From JAJFUI01 sp963754135 (GTDB lineage Bacteria > Planctomycetota > Planctomycetia > Pirellulales > Thermoguttaceae): a stretch of DNA of 64,000 nucleotides. The translations under genes were made by a program, and so were the position numbers. The first letter of the stretch is position 1. Every line of letters begins with the position of its first letter. Location: the NCBI GenBank assembly GCA_963754135.1, contig CAVWEY010000002.1, positions 310,001-374,000 of the forward strand. Reading direction: 5' to 3'. This document shows, in pieces, positions 8,747 through 19,573 of this stretch. The notes under the pieces are model-generated. The model had not been told where the DNA came from. It did not search any database and saw only the letters and a list, made by a program, of their open reading frames with translations.

Positions 8747-8944
8747 ATGAGCGTCATGGAAATTGAATTGGCCATTGCCCAACTCCCCGCCAAGGACTTC
8801 GCCGAGTTGATGGCGTGGCTTCAGGAATACCACGAGCGGGTGTGGGACCAGCAGATCGAGAATGACCTAGCGTCCGGCCGTCTCGATCCGCTGCTGGCTG
8901 AAGTGGAAAAGGAGCACCAGCACGGGTTGGCGCGACCGCTATGA
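8747..8944 (+). CDS. antitoxin of a RelE/ParE-type module
   Basis: 65 residues from ATG 8747 (MSVMEIELAIAQLP), chosen over an upstream ATG because GGAGG precedes it and coding character starts here. Short acidic helical protein with DFAELMAWLQEYHERVWD and a C-terminal segment DPLLAEVEKEHQHG, the usual layout of small antitoxins that sit before a RelE-like toxin. Its TGA overlaps the toxin ATG. Expected to bind and neutralise the toxin and to repress the operon. The function is inferred from organisation and size. Confidence 0.7.
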   Translation: MSVMEIELAIAQLPAKDFAELMAWLQEYHERVWDQQIENDLASGRLDPLLAEVEKEHQHGLARPL

Positions 8945-9204
8945 CCCACCTCGCCCTGCCGCGTTTCTGGCGACACTATCGGCAACTTCCCAAGGACGTA
9001 CAGGAATTGGCGGACAGGAATTTCACTCTGCTCAAGGCCGATCCACACCACCCCTCGTTACGGCTCAAGAAGGTCGGTAAGACCAAGCGGCTCTGGTCGG
9101 TGCGTGTGGGCATGCATCATCGGGCATTGGGCCTGGACAAGCCGGAGGGAATTGTCTGGTTCTGGATCGGTGTGCATGCGGAGTACGATACACTGTTGCC
9201 GTGA
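8941..9204 (+). CDS. RelE/ParE-superfamily toxin
   Basis: 87 residues. The pattern LPKDVQELADRNFTLLKADPHHPSLRLKKVGK, then LWSVRVGMHHRALG and a closing IVWFWIGVHAEYDTLL, is that of cytotoxic RelE/ParE/HigB-like toxins (SLxLKK, VRVGxxxRA, and the final W-I-G-H-EYD strand). Most relatives cleave mRNA on the ribosome or poison gyrase; which applies here cannot be told. ATGA overlap with the antitoxin gene gives coupled translation. There is no sign of truncation. Confidence 0.82.
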   Translation: MTHLALPRFWRHYRQLPKDVQELADRNFTLLKADPHHPSLRLKKVGKTKRLWSVRVGMHHRALGLDKPEGIVWFWIGVHAEYDTLLP

Positions 9205-9217
9205 ACGGTTGCTGCCG

Positions 9218-10151
9218 ATGGTTCTCCGCGCGATCCTGCACGATTGGCTTCAGAACGCGGCGAAGGCCAAGGTCCGCGAGGCCATGGTTCAGGCGGCGCG
9301 GGAACAACTCGCCCAACCGGCACCGCCGCCCGCCGAGGAACCCAAACCTTGCCACTTGGGCGTAGTGTTCGCACTGGGGATCGAGTCAGGGTGCCTCGAG
9401 GACCTGCTCCAGGGCGCGGTCACCATCCGCGCAGGCGGCTCCCGTTGTACTCCTCACGCTCCGCGTGAGGGAACTCCCCTCACGCGGAGCGTGAGGAGTA
9501 CTTTCCGGCTCCGCGAAGGCGGACTCCACGGCCGCCGCGTCGTGCTGATCCTCTCCGGCCCCGGCCGGAAGAACGCCCGCCGGGCGACCGAGATGCTGAT
9601 CGACGGCCACCGGCCCGGCCTGGTCGTCTCGGCCGGCTTCGCCGGCGGGCTGTCGCCGCAACTCGGGCGCAACGACATCCTCGTGGCCGATCGGATACTA
9701 GAGGCCGAATCGTCGATCGACGTGCCGGCCGGTTTGGCCGCGGCTACGGCCCGGCCGGGCGTGCATCGCGGTCCGCTGCTGACGCTCGATCACGTGGTCG
9801 GTTCACCATCGGAAAGGCAGTCACTGCTGCCAGCGCTACGCCGCGCTGGCCGTGGACATGGAGACCTTCGCCGTGGCCGAGGTCTGCCGGCAGCGGCAGA
9901 CTGCGTTTGCGTCGGTCCGGGTGATCAGCGACGTGGCGGAGGAGAGGTTGCCCCGCGACGTGGAGTACCTGTTGCGTCAGAAGACCGGCGCGGCCCGGCT
10001 GGGAGCGGCGCTGGGCGCGGTCTGCCGCCGGCCGGCGAGCCTGAAGGCCATGTACCAGTTGCACGAGAACGCCTTGGTGGCTTCCGGCCGATTGGCGCGG
10101 TTCTTGGCGGATTATGTGGCGCAGGAGGCACAAAGCACGAATAGCGAATGA
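9218..10151 (+). CDS. nucleoside phosphorylase/MTA-SAH nucleosidase family (one frameshift)
   Basis: PNP/UDP-type N-glycosylase fold enzyme, probably hydrolysing methylthioadenosine, S-adenosylhomocysteine or a related nucleoside. Motifs: CHLGVVFALGIE at the start of the domain, SGPGRKNARRAT, VVSAGFAGGLSP, and the catalytic-region AVDMETFAVAEVC. A helical N-terminal extension of about 45 residues precedes the domain. The frame shifts near 9815-9830, between GSPSE and QRYAALAVDMET. A perfect 24-bp inverted repeat (9447-9501) is translated in frame as CTPHAPREGTPLTRSVRST in an early surface loop. The start ATG 9218 lies 14 bases after the toxin stop and has no clear Shine-Dalgarno, so translation may be coupled. 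The substrate is uncertain. Confidence 0.75.
9447..9501. repeat. in-frame 24-bp perfect inverted repeat
   Basis: Arms 9447-9470 and 9478-9501 (starting gtactcctcacgct) are exact reverse complements around a 7-base loop. It lies within the nucleosidase CDS without breaking the frame. Confidence 0.9.
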
Positions 10152-10474
10152 CGAAAAGAAGCTCAGAGGCTGAAAGCCGAATTCGGATTTCGTCATTCCT
10201 TCGTCATTTCACATTCGGGCTTCGTGCTTCGCCCTTTTTCCATCCCCCCTGGCCAATCCTTGTTCGTAACCCTTTATGGTGGTTGGCGATAAGTATCTTG
10301 TCTCCGGGACCGCCTTGACACCCCATCAGCGGGTCTGTATGCTTACTGGATTGTCGAAACCACTAAGTTGTGGTGTCGTAAGATTTTGTAGCGTCTCGGC
10401 CGATTTTGGGGTCGAGCGGGGCGTGGAGGGTATTCTTCTAGCCAGGCCACGGACTGGAGGAAAGCGAGATCGGA
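10152..10474. other. intergenic region upstream of nusA
   Basis: No gene. The left half contains an imperfect inverted arrangement of the strings cacgaat / attcg and gacgaaa / tttcgtc (about 10131-10235), a low-complexity hairpin region. The right half holds the probable nusA promoter. Confidence 0.55.
10315..10343 (+). promoter_or_regulatory. probable sigma-70-type promoter of nusA-infB-rbfA
   Basis: Consensus TTGACA at 10315-10320, then 17 bases, then TATGCT at 10338-10343 preceded by TG (an extended -10). It leaves a leader of about 125 bases before nusA ATG 10475. The long leader could carry regulation, but I see no defined structure in it. Confidence 0.55.
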
Positions 10475-11904
<1,430 letters not shown>

Positions 11905-11969
11905 CGGAGAGAACGCCCGAAGCCACGATCAGCGATTGTCCGACGCCACTTACCCGAGGAAACGGCCCC

Positions 11970-14755
11970 GTGCCCATCCGCATCTACGCCCTGGCGAAAC
12001 AACTGAAGCTCGACAGCAAAGTGCTGGTCGAGATTTGCACCCGTGCGGGGGTGACGGGGAAGGGGTCTGCGCTGGCCAGTCTGACCGACGAAGAGATGGC
12101 GCGGGTCACGGCATTCATGGGCGGCGGCAAGCCCGGCCGGCCGGGCGGACCCGCCGCGCCGGGCAGATCGGAAGCGGCCGCCCTCGGCGCCGCTCCGCCG
12201 GCCTTCCGGCGTGAGGACTACATCGCTCCGGCGGGCACGATGCCCGGAAAGATGCGCGTTCTGCCGCCGAAGCCCCAGCCGCCGTTGGGGCTGAAGAAGA
12301 AGCCCGAGATCGCGCCTCCCGCCCTTCCGGTGGAGAAGCCGCCCGCCACAGACGGAAGAACCCCCCGCCAAGATCGAACGGCCGGCCGCACTGGCCGGGA
12401 AACCGGCGGTCCCCGCCTCAAAGCCGGCCGCTCCGGCCGCAAAGGGAAAGGAGAAGGAGCCGCAGAAGCCGCGGGAAAGGGAGGAACGCCCGCAGCAGGG
12501 GCCGGCCATCAAGTTGGCCCCCTTGCCCGCCGCCAAGCGGCCGCAGCGGCCGAAGGCGGCGGAGCCAGCCCCGCAAAAACCCGACATCAAGCTTCCCGCC
12601 GACGCTATCCGTGCCAGCAAGGCGGGCACCAAGCCGCTTTCCGAGCACCTCCGCAAGCACGAACAGAAGCGGGCAGCAGCCGAGGCCGCCAAGACCTCGC
12701 CCCGCAAGGAGGCGCCGCCGGGGAAGGCGCCTCCGCCGATCGGGCCGCCACCCCTACCCGGCGGCCGCGAACGCCCTCGCCGCGCCGGCCGTCCCGCGGC
12801 TGCCAAACGAGACGAGGACGGCGCGGTCACTCTCGGCGGCCGCGAGCAACGCCAACTCAAACGCAAGAAGACCGCCACCGCCCGGCGGCGCAAACCGGAA
12901 GACGGCGAAGAAGAATCCGGCTCGCCGGCGATACGGAAACGCACGCACATCCGGCGGACGGGGACCAACACGGCCGCGCCGCGGCGGGAAAACGTGACCA
13001 TCTTCCTGCCCTGCACGGTGCGAAGCTTCTCCGAGGCGATCGGCATTCCCGCCCGGAACATCCTGGCCAAGCTGCTGGAACTGGGCACGATGAGCAACAT
13101 CGCCGCCAGCCTGGACGCCGAGATGGCCGAACTGCTGGCCGTGGAGCTGGGCGCAAAGTCAATTTTCATCGCCCCGTGGACTTGGAGCACAGGGTCCTCC
13201 AATCGCTCGAAGGCGAGGACGACCCGGCAAAACTCCGGCCGCGGCCGCCGATCGTTACGTTCCTCGGCCACGTCGACCACGGTAAGACGTCGCTGTTGGA
13301 CCGGATCATCGGCATCGACGTGGCCGCGCACGAGACGGGGGGAATCACCCAGCACATCCGCGCCTATCGCGTCGAGAAAGACGGCCGGGCGGTGGCCTTC
13401 GTCGATACGCCCGGCCACGAAGCTTTCACCGAGATGCGCGCCGCGGGGCCAACGTCACCGACATCGCCGTGCTGGTGGTCGCCGCCGACGACGGTGTGAT
13501 GCCGCAGACCGAAGAGGCGATCAGCCACGCCCGCGCGGCCGAAGTCCCCATCGTCGTGGCGCTGAACAAGATCGACCTGCCCGGCGCTAACCCGCAGCGG
13601 ACCTACGAGCAGTTGGCGGCCAACGAGCTGTTGCCCAGCGAATGGGGCGGCGAGACGGAAGTGGTCAAGACCAGCGCGGTGACCGGGGAAGGGATCGACA
13701 AGCTGATCGAGACGCTGCTGACGGTGGCCGAGTTGCGCGAGTACAAGGCTGACCCGGACCGGCCCGCCTGCGGCACCTGCCTGGAGGCGGAACTGCACGA
13801 AGGCCGGGGCGTGGTGGCCAAGCTGTTGGTGCGCAAGGGAACGCTGCACAACGGCGACGTGATTGTTTGCGGCAGCGCGTTCGGGCGGGTCAAAGCGATG
13901 TACGACACGCTCGATCTGCGGCAGAAGCACACCGAGGCCGGCCCCTCCACGCCGGTGAACGTGACCGGACTGGATTTGGCGCCGGCCGCCGGCGACCGCT
14001 TCTACGTGCTCCCGAACATTACCCAGGCCCGGCAACTCGCCGAGCAGCGGGCGGCCGCCGCCCGCGTCCGCGAGTTGGGCAACGTCCAGCCGCACGTCAC
14101 CCTGGAGAGCCTCTTCGAGCGGCTGGGACAGGAGAGCCGGGTGCAAACCCTGAACATCATTCTTCGCGCCGATGTCCGCGGCTCGATCGAGGCCATCCGC
14201 AAGGAGCTTTCCAAGCTCCAGCACCCGGAAGTGCAGATCAAGATTCTCCAGGCCACGGTGGGGGGCGTCAGCGAGGCCGACGTCCATCTGGCCCACGCCT
14301 CCGACGCCGTGATCATCGGCTTCTCGGTGGTGCCCGACGAGGGCGCCCGCCAACTGGCCGACAAGCTCGGCGTGCAGATCCGCCGCTACGACATCATCTA
14401 CCAGGTGACCGACGACCTGAAGGCGGCCCTGGAAGGGATGCTCAAGCCGGAGAGACAGGAGAAAGAGTTGGGCCGGGCGCTGGTGCAGCAAGTCTTCCAC
14501 ATCAGCCGGGTGGGAAGCGTGGCGGGGTGCCGGGTCCTCTCGGGCGTGGTGCAGCGCGACGCCCGCGTCCGCCTGATCCGCGAAAGCCGCGTCATCGGCG
14601 ATTATCCCGTCGAGTCGCTGCGGCGCGAGAAGGACGACGCCCGCGAGGTCCGCGAGGGCTTCGAGTGCGGCATCAAGCTGGCCGGATTCAACGACGTCAA
14701 GGAGGGCGACGTGATGGAAGCATACAAGATCGAGGAGATCGCGAGAACTTTCTGA
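11970..14755 (+). CDS. infB: translation initiation factor IF-2 (three frameshifts)
   Basis: GTPase that places initiator tRNA on the 30S subunit, about 928 residues. GTG start at 11970 with GAGGA upstream; N-terminal IF2_N motif (MPIRIYALAKQLKLDSKVLVEIC), a long Lys/Pro/Ala-rich linker, a second IF2_N motif (VTIFLPCTVRSFSEAIG), then the G domain with G1 GHVDHGKTS, G3 DTPGHE and G4 NKID, and C-terminal beta-barrel domains ending EEIARTF. Frame changes occur near 12355 (+1 or -2), 13155 (a G lost, ctgggcgc) and 13446 (a C lost, gcgccgcgg). All protein on both sides is conserved, so I treat this as one gene with base-level errors. Confidence 0.93.
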
Positions 14756-14768
14756 AGCTGACCGCCCC

Positions 14769-15260
14769 ATGCCCTCCCGCCGCCTGGAAAAAGCCGCCGC
14801 TGCCATCCGCGAGGTCGTGAGCATGGCGATTCTGGCCGAGTTGAACGACCCCCGCATCCGCGACGTCACGGTCACCTACGTTGAAGTCTCGGCGGACCTG
14901 CGGCACGCCAAGGTCCACGTCTCGGTGATGGGGGACGAGACGCGCCAGAAGCTCTCGCTCCGCGGCCTGCAAAGCGCCGCCGGCTTCCTCCAGGCGAAGA
15001 TCGCCGAGCGGATCGAAATCCGCTACACCCCCAAGCTGAGTTTCCTGCTGGATCAAGGAGTCAAGCGGTCGATCGCCGTGGCCCAAATCCTGCGGGAGGT
15101 CCTTCCCGAGGAACCGCCCGCCGCGGCAGACCAGCCAGAAGCGGAAGATGCTGTTGCTGAGAGTCAGGTAGCCAATGCCGATGAAACGCCCCGCAACTGC
15201 GGTCGCGGGGGTGAACAGCGCCACAACTGCCCCCCGCGACCGCAGTCGCGGGGCGTTTGA
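14769..15260 (+). CDS. rbfA: ribosome-binding factor A with repeat-derived tail
   Basis: 30S maturation factor. The KH-like domain is visible in MPSRRLEKAAAAIREVVS, LNDPRIRDVTVTYVEVSADL, AKVHVSVMG and RYTPKLSFLLDQGVKRS. The core ends by about residue 120. The last 25 or so residues, starting ETPRNCGRGG, are the translation of a 28-bp inverted repeat (15184-15258) whose right arm supplies the last coding bases and overlaps the TGA stop. The original stop was therefore probably elsewhere. It is 13 bases downstream of infB and surely in the same operon. Confidence 0.92.
   Translation: MPSRRLEKAAAAIREVVSMAILAELNDPRIRDVTVTYVEVSADLRHAKVHVSVMGDETRQKLSLRGLQSAAGFLQAKIAERIEIRYTPKLSFLLDQGVKRSIAVAQILREVLPEEPPAAADQPEAEDAVAESQVANADETPRNCGRGGEQRHNCPPRPQSRGV
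15184..15258. repeat. 28-bp inverted repeat at the rbfA 3' end
   Basis: Arms 15184-15211 and 15231-15258 match in 27 of 28 positions (aaacgccccgcaactgcggt...). A related 15-bp pair built on the same cggccgcagtcgcgg core occurs inside tsaB (21399-21413 and 21426-21440). Confidence 0.9.
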
Positions 15261-15314
15261 CTTGCACGCGGCCGCTATTCCGAGGAGCACCAGTCGCTGA
15301 AACGAGTCATCCCC

Positions 15315-16316
15315 ATGACAGCCCCCAGCCGCACCGCCCAGTTCGCCAAAGTCCAGAAGGTCTTGAAGAAGCATTACAAGCCTGCGGCCCACAACGCTGG
15401 CCGCACGGTGATCGAGCACATTCTATTCGCCTGCTGCCTCGAGGACGCCCCCCACGACGCCGCCGAAGAGGCGTTCGCGGCGCTGGTGCACACGTTCTTC
15501 GACTGGAACGAAGTGCGGGTTACGTCGATTTCGGAACTGTCGGAAGTGATGGCCTGTCTGCCGGACCCCCGTACCGCGGCCAACCGCGTGAAGCGCGTAC
15601 TGCACGCCGTCTTCGAGGCCACCTTCAATTTCGACCTCGAAGACCTGCGGAAAAAGAACCTCGGCCCGACCATCCAATGGCTGGAAAAGCTCGACGGCAC
15701 AACGCGATTCACCGTGGCCTACGCCGTCCAGGCGGCGCTGGAGGGACACGCCATCCCCATCGACGCCGGCACGATGGCGGCCCTGCGGGTGCTGGACCTG
15801 GTAACCGACAAAGACGCCGCGGCCGGCGTGGTGCCGGGGTTGGAGCGGGCGGTGGCCAAGTCCAAAGGTGTCGAGTTCGGCTCGATGCTCCACGAGTTAG
15901 GCGCCGAGTTCTCCGCCAATCCGTACTCGACGGCCGTCCGCGAAATCCTGCTGGCGATCGACCCGGAGTGCCAGGGCCGGCTGCCCAAGCGGCGGGCCGA
16001 CCGGGCGCAGCGGAAGCCCGCCGCACCGCCTGCGCCGCCCGAGACGCCCCCCGCTCCGAAGAAGCACGCCGCCGGGCCCGTGAAGCCGCGGCCAGCGGCG
16101 TCCGACGCCCCGCCGGGAGACATTGGGACGGCAGTTGAACTGCCTACCAAGCAGGCCCAGACGCCGAAGAAGAGACCGGCCGCGCCCGCGGAGCCTCCGC
16201 CGACCTCGGCTTCGCCGCGGTGCCCGCCGCCCTCTGCCGAGAAGACGCTTCCCCGGACCGCTCCCCCGAAAAAACGGCCGGCCTCCGAGGGCCTCTCCAA
16301 GCGCAAGCCGCGGTGA
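15315..16316 (+). CDS. HhH-GPD (endonuclease III-like) fold protein, probably catalytically altered
   Basis: 333 residues. The first 230 read as an endonuclease III-type helical fold (VIEHILFACCLEDAP, AFAALVHTFFDWNEVR, LDGTTRFTVAYAVQAAL, IPIDAGTMAAL, PYSTAVREILLAID). The Asp of IPIDAG aligns with the catalytic Asp of the family, but the hairpin that normally reads LPGVGxKTA is LDGTTRFTVA, without the catalytic Lys, and the four cluster-binding Cys are absent. It may bind DNA or act as a monofunctional glycosylase. The C-terminal 100 residues are Pro/Ala/Lys-rich, and a palindrome (ggcagttgaactgcc) is translated within them. It follows rbfA by 54 bases; function unknown. Confidence 0.6.
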   Translation: MTAPSRTAQFAKVQKVLKKHYKPAAHNAGRTVIEHILFACCLEDAPHDAAEEAFAALVHTFFDWNEVRVTSISELSEVMACLPDPRTAANRVKRVLHAVFEATFNFDLEDLRKKNLGPTIQWLEKLDGTTRFTVAYAVQAALEGHAIPIDAGTMAALRVLDLVTDKDAAAGVVPGLERAVAKSKGVEFGSMLHELGAEFSANPYSTAVREILLAIDPECQGRLPKRRADRAQRKPAAPPAPPETPPAPKKHAAGPVKPRPAASDAPPGDIGTAVELPTKQAQTPKKRPAAPAEPPPTSASPRCPPPSAEKTLPRTAPPKKRPASEGLSKRKPR

Positions 16317-16323
16317 GAGAGAA

Positions 16324-16484
16324 AGGATGAGGGATGAAGGATGAAGGATGAAAGCCGACAATGAAGAACTGTTTCCTAATGATCTGTTCTTGGCTGGTCT
16401 CAAGTGCGACCGGGCTTAGCCCGGCATTCGCCCTTCCCCCGTCCCCCGTCCCCCTTCATCCTTCATCCTTCATCCTTCATCCTT
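16324..16484. repeat. inverted ggatgaa tracts flanking the TPR gene start
   Basis: Tracts of ggatgaa units at 16324-16353 and of the complementary ttcatcc units at 16455-16484 face each other. The second is translated inside the TPR protein's N-terminal region as PSSFILHP. A similar GATGA/GATAA tract lies at about 2163-2193. Confidence 0.75.
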
Positions 16485-18642
16485 GTCTTGCCGCCTCCCC
16501 CGCCCCGTTGATCCTCGACGATACCCCGCAGCCGCTCAAGCCCCGGCAGGAGCGGAACGAAGCGGATCGCGATCGGGTCGAGGCAATGGCACTGTTCGCT
16601 ACGGCCAGGACTCACGAGGACCGCGAAGAGTACGCCGAGGCCCTGCGCGGCTACCAACGGGCGTTGCGCTGCGATCCCCAGTCGGCGGCGGCCGCCGAGG
16701 CGGTCATTCTTACGGCGACCCGGCTGGAGCGTTACGGTGAGGCTGCCGGCTATGCCCTCGGGCCCGCAAAGCTGCAAGAACTCGATCCGCTGGTGCTGGG
16801 CCGGTTGGTGGTCTATCTGGCCGACAAGGGGGAGCCGGAGCAGGCCTTGACCCTTTACGAAAAGGCCGTCGCCGCGACCGGCCAGGCCAAGCCCTCCGCC
16901 GCCGACGTTCTCCTGCGGATGGAAATCGGCCAACTCTACTTCATGGCGGAGAAACCCAAGCCGGCCGCCGAGTGCTTCGCGGCCGTGCTCCACGCCCTGG
17001 AGCACCCCGGCGAGTCCGGACTGGACGACGGGCTGAAGAAGATGCTCCTTGCCGAGCCGGGGCCAACGTACCAAATGATGGGCGATTGCTTTCTGGCCGC
17101 CGGCCGGACGGTAGAGGCCCAGGCCGCGTTCCAGAAGGTCGCGCAACTCGCCCCCAATAAGGCCGTCGAGCAGCTCAACCTCGCCCGCCTCGACGCCAAG
17201 ACCGGCAAGCCGGCCGAAGCGCTGAAGGCATTGGAGGCCGGCTTCACCGGAAACCTGGCCGACCAGGACATGGCCCGTTACGAAACCTTGGCCGAAGTGC
17301 TCCGTAAGCTCGGCAAAAAGGACGAGTTGATCGGCCGGCTGGAAAAACTCCGCGCCGCCAATCCGAAGGACCTGCCGCTGGGTGACTTTTTGGCCCAACA
17401 GTACCGCGCCGCCGGCAAACTGGACAAGGCCGAGACGCTCTATCGCGAATTGCTCAAAGCCACACCCACGCTGGCCGGCTACCACGAACTGGCGGATGTC
17501 TATCGCCGCGGCAAGCGGTTCGACGCCCTGCTGGGCCTGCTGGGCGAAAGCGTGGAGAAGACCGGCGTGCTGGAGACCCTCGACGGCGAAGTGCAGACGC
17601 TCGCCACGCAGCCGGAAACGGTCCGCGAGATTGTGGCGGCCGGGCGGGCCAGGCTCAAAGCGGGGTCTGACAAGTTCGGCTATGGCGGGCGGTTGGCCGT
17701 GGCCCTGCTGGCTCTGGAGGCCAAGCAGTACGACACGGCCGGCGAGTTCTTCCGCCTCGCCCTGGCCGCCAAACCAAAGCAGGCCGACGAAGTGTTCATG
17801 ATCTGGGGCGTAGGGCTCCTGACTGGCGACCGCGCGGCCGAAGCCGCCAAGGTGTTTCAGCGGGCGATCGACGAGAAGGCCCTGCCGGCGGACAATCCCA
17901 CCTTTCAGTTCTACCTGGCCGGGCGCTGGCCCTGGACGGGCGGACGGATGAGGCGTTGGCCGCCGCCCGCGTGGCCGCCGAGAAGAAGAAGGACGTGGCC
18001 CGCTTCGCCGGCCGCCCCGCCTGGGTCCTCTACCTCGGCAAACGCTACGACGAGGCGGAAAAGGCCTACCGCACGCTGATCGGCCGGTTCGACGCCGATT
18101 ATGCCTCCACGGAAACCCGCGACGCCCTCCGCGAGGCGCGGCTCTCGCTCTCCAACCTCGCAGTCATTAAGGCCGACCTCCCCCAGGCGGAAGAATGGCT
18201 CGAACAGGTCCTCGACGAGTTCCCGGACGACACCGGCGCCATGAACGACCTGGGCTATCTCTGGGCCGACCGGAACAAACACCTCGCCCGCGCCGAGCGG
18301 ATGATCCGCCAGGCCGTCGCCGCCGAGCCCGACAACCCGGCCTACCGCGATAGTCTCGGCTGGCTGCTGTTCCGGCTGGGAAAGTACCCGCAGGCCCTGG
18401 CCGAACTGGAAAGGGCCGCCGCCGGCGACAAGCCCGACGGCACAGTCCTCGATCACCTCGGCGACACCTATTCCAAACTCGGCCGCCACGACAAGGCCGT
18501 CGCGGCGTGGATCAAGGCGGCGGAGGTTTTTCGGCAGGAGAAAGAACTGGATAAGGCAAGAAACAGTGGAGAAAAAGATTGCAAATTGAAAATTGCAAAT
18601 TTCAAATTTGCAATTTTCAATTTGCAATTTGGAGTCCCACAT
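16361..18642 (+). CDS. secreted TPR-repeat protein, open into yebC (one frameshift)
   Basis: Start ATG 16361 gives a signal-peptide-like N-terminus (MKNCFLMICSWLVSSATG) partly built from a ttcatcc repeat. The rest is a long array of TPR-like helices, for example YAEALRGYQRALRCDPQ, EPEQALTLYEKAVAAT, LDKAETLYRELLKATP and AERMIRQAVAAEPDNPAYRDSLGWLLFRLGKY. A lost G near 17928 (gccgggcgctgg) explains the only frame change. No stop codon occurs before yebC: the frame passes through an AT-rich inverted repeat (18580-18626) straight into the yebC ATG. The original stop was probably removed by that repeat or by an error. Likely periplasmic scaffold; partner unknown. Confidence 0.78.
18580..18626. repeat. 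AT-rich 22-bp perfect inverted repeat before yebC
   Basis: Arms 18580-18601 and 18605-18626 (tgcaaattgaaaattgcaaa and its complement) are exact with a 3-base loop. It is AT-only in a G+C-rich region. The same sequence family is at 29372-29475. Confidence 0.92.
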
Positions 18643-19398
18643 ATGTCAGGCCATTCCCATTGGGCGGGCATCAAACACAAAAAGGCCCTGGTCGATGCCA
18701 AGCGCGGTAAACTCTGGAGCAAGCTGGCCAAGGCGATCATCGTCGCCGCCAAGCACGGCGGCGGCGACCCCGACCAGAACCTGCGGCTTCGCTACGCCAT
18801 CGACGACGCCAAGGCCGTCAGTATGCCCAAGGAGAACATCCAGCGGGCGATCAAGCGCGGCACCGGCGAGTCGGGCGACGTGACCCTCGAAGAGATCATG
18901 TACGAGGGCTACGGCTCCGGCGGCGTGGCCATCCTCTGCGAGGTCCTGACCGACAACCGCAACCGGGCCGCCGGCGAAATCCGCAAGATCTTCGAGCTTT
19001 CCGACGGCAAGCTGGGCGGGGCCGGCTGCGTCGCCTGGATGTTCCAGAGCAAGGGCCTGTTCCTCATCCCCGCCGTCGCCATCGAGGAGGACAAACTGAT
19101 GGAGTTGGCCTTGGAGGCCGGCGCCGACGACGTGCAGCGGATCGGCGACAAGTACGAGGTAACCTGCGACCCGGCGGTCTACCGCGACGTGTCGCGGGCG
19201 CTCAGCCACGCCGGACTGAAGCCCGAGGCGAGCGAAATCACCCGTATCGCCAAGAACACGATCGACATCAACGAGCCGGAGACCGCCCAAAAAGTTCTCC
19301 GGCTCATGGAGCGGCTCGACGACCATGACGACGTGCAGAACGTCTCGGCCAACTTCAACATCCCGGACGAAGTGCTCAAGGCGATTGGAGAGGGATGA
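18643..19398 (+). CDS. YebC/PmpR family protein
   Basis: Ribosome-associated factor now linked to relief of stalling at proline-rich sequences, formerly described as a transcriptional regulator. 251 residues beginning MSGHSHWAGIKHKKALVDAKRGKLWSKLAK, the family signature. Further conserved parts are MPKENIQRAIKRGTGE, EGYGSGGVAILCEVLTDNRNR and the GGAGCVAWMF and DVQNVSANFNI regions. The start ATG 18643 has GGAG eight bases upstream, which favours initiation here over the open frame from the TPR gene. Full length, no missing motif. Confidence 0.95.
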   Translation: MSGHSHWAGIKHKKALVDAKRGKLWSKLAKAIIVAAKHGGGDPDQNLRLRYAIDDAKAVSMPKENIQRAIKRGTGESGDVTLEEIMYEGYGSGGVAILCEVLTDNRNRAAGEIRKIFELSDGKLGGAGCVAWMFQSKGLFLIPAVAIEEDKLMELALEAGADDVQRIGDKYEVTCDPAVYRDVSRALSHAGLKPEASEITRIAKNTIDINEPETAQKVLRLMERLDDHDDVQNVSANFNIPDEVLKAIGEG

Positions 19399-19411
19399 GA
19401 ACGCCGCCGCC

Positions 19412-19534
19412 ATGGATTCCCGCAGCCTGCAACCCGATGCCCGTTCCCGTTGGTGCGGTTATTGCTTGGCCGTAGCGCTTGTGCTGGAGGCCGCCTGGAT
19501 CGTGTTGTTGACGGTGCTGGCGGTGATGCACTGA
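19412..19534 (+). CDS. 40-residue single-span membrane peptide
   Basis: ATG 19412 starts MDSRSLQPDARSRWCGYC followed by a hydrophobic helix LAVALVLEAAWIVLLTVLAVMH to the stop. It lies 13 bases after yebC on the same strand. The clear transmembrane pattern makes it a plausible small gene; there is no homology evidence. Confidence 0.45.
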   Translation: MDSRSLQPDARSRWCGYCLAVALVLEAAWIVLLTVLAVMH

Positions 19535-19573
19535 GGCTGATCGGGCCGGTTGCGTTCTTCGTCTACTGTATCG

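Noticed and set aside
13364..14875. Minus-strand open frame of 503 codons opposite infB
   Set aside because: Shadow of the conserved IF-2 G domain in G+C-rich DNA; no start signal or protein motif.
16361..19398. A genuine TPR-YebC fusion protein as the primary call
   Set aside because: yebC has its own ATG and Shine-Dalgarno, the linker is repeat sequence, and the TPR gene already contains a base error; separate genes are more likely.
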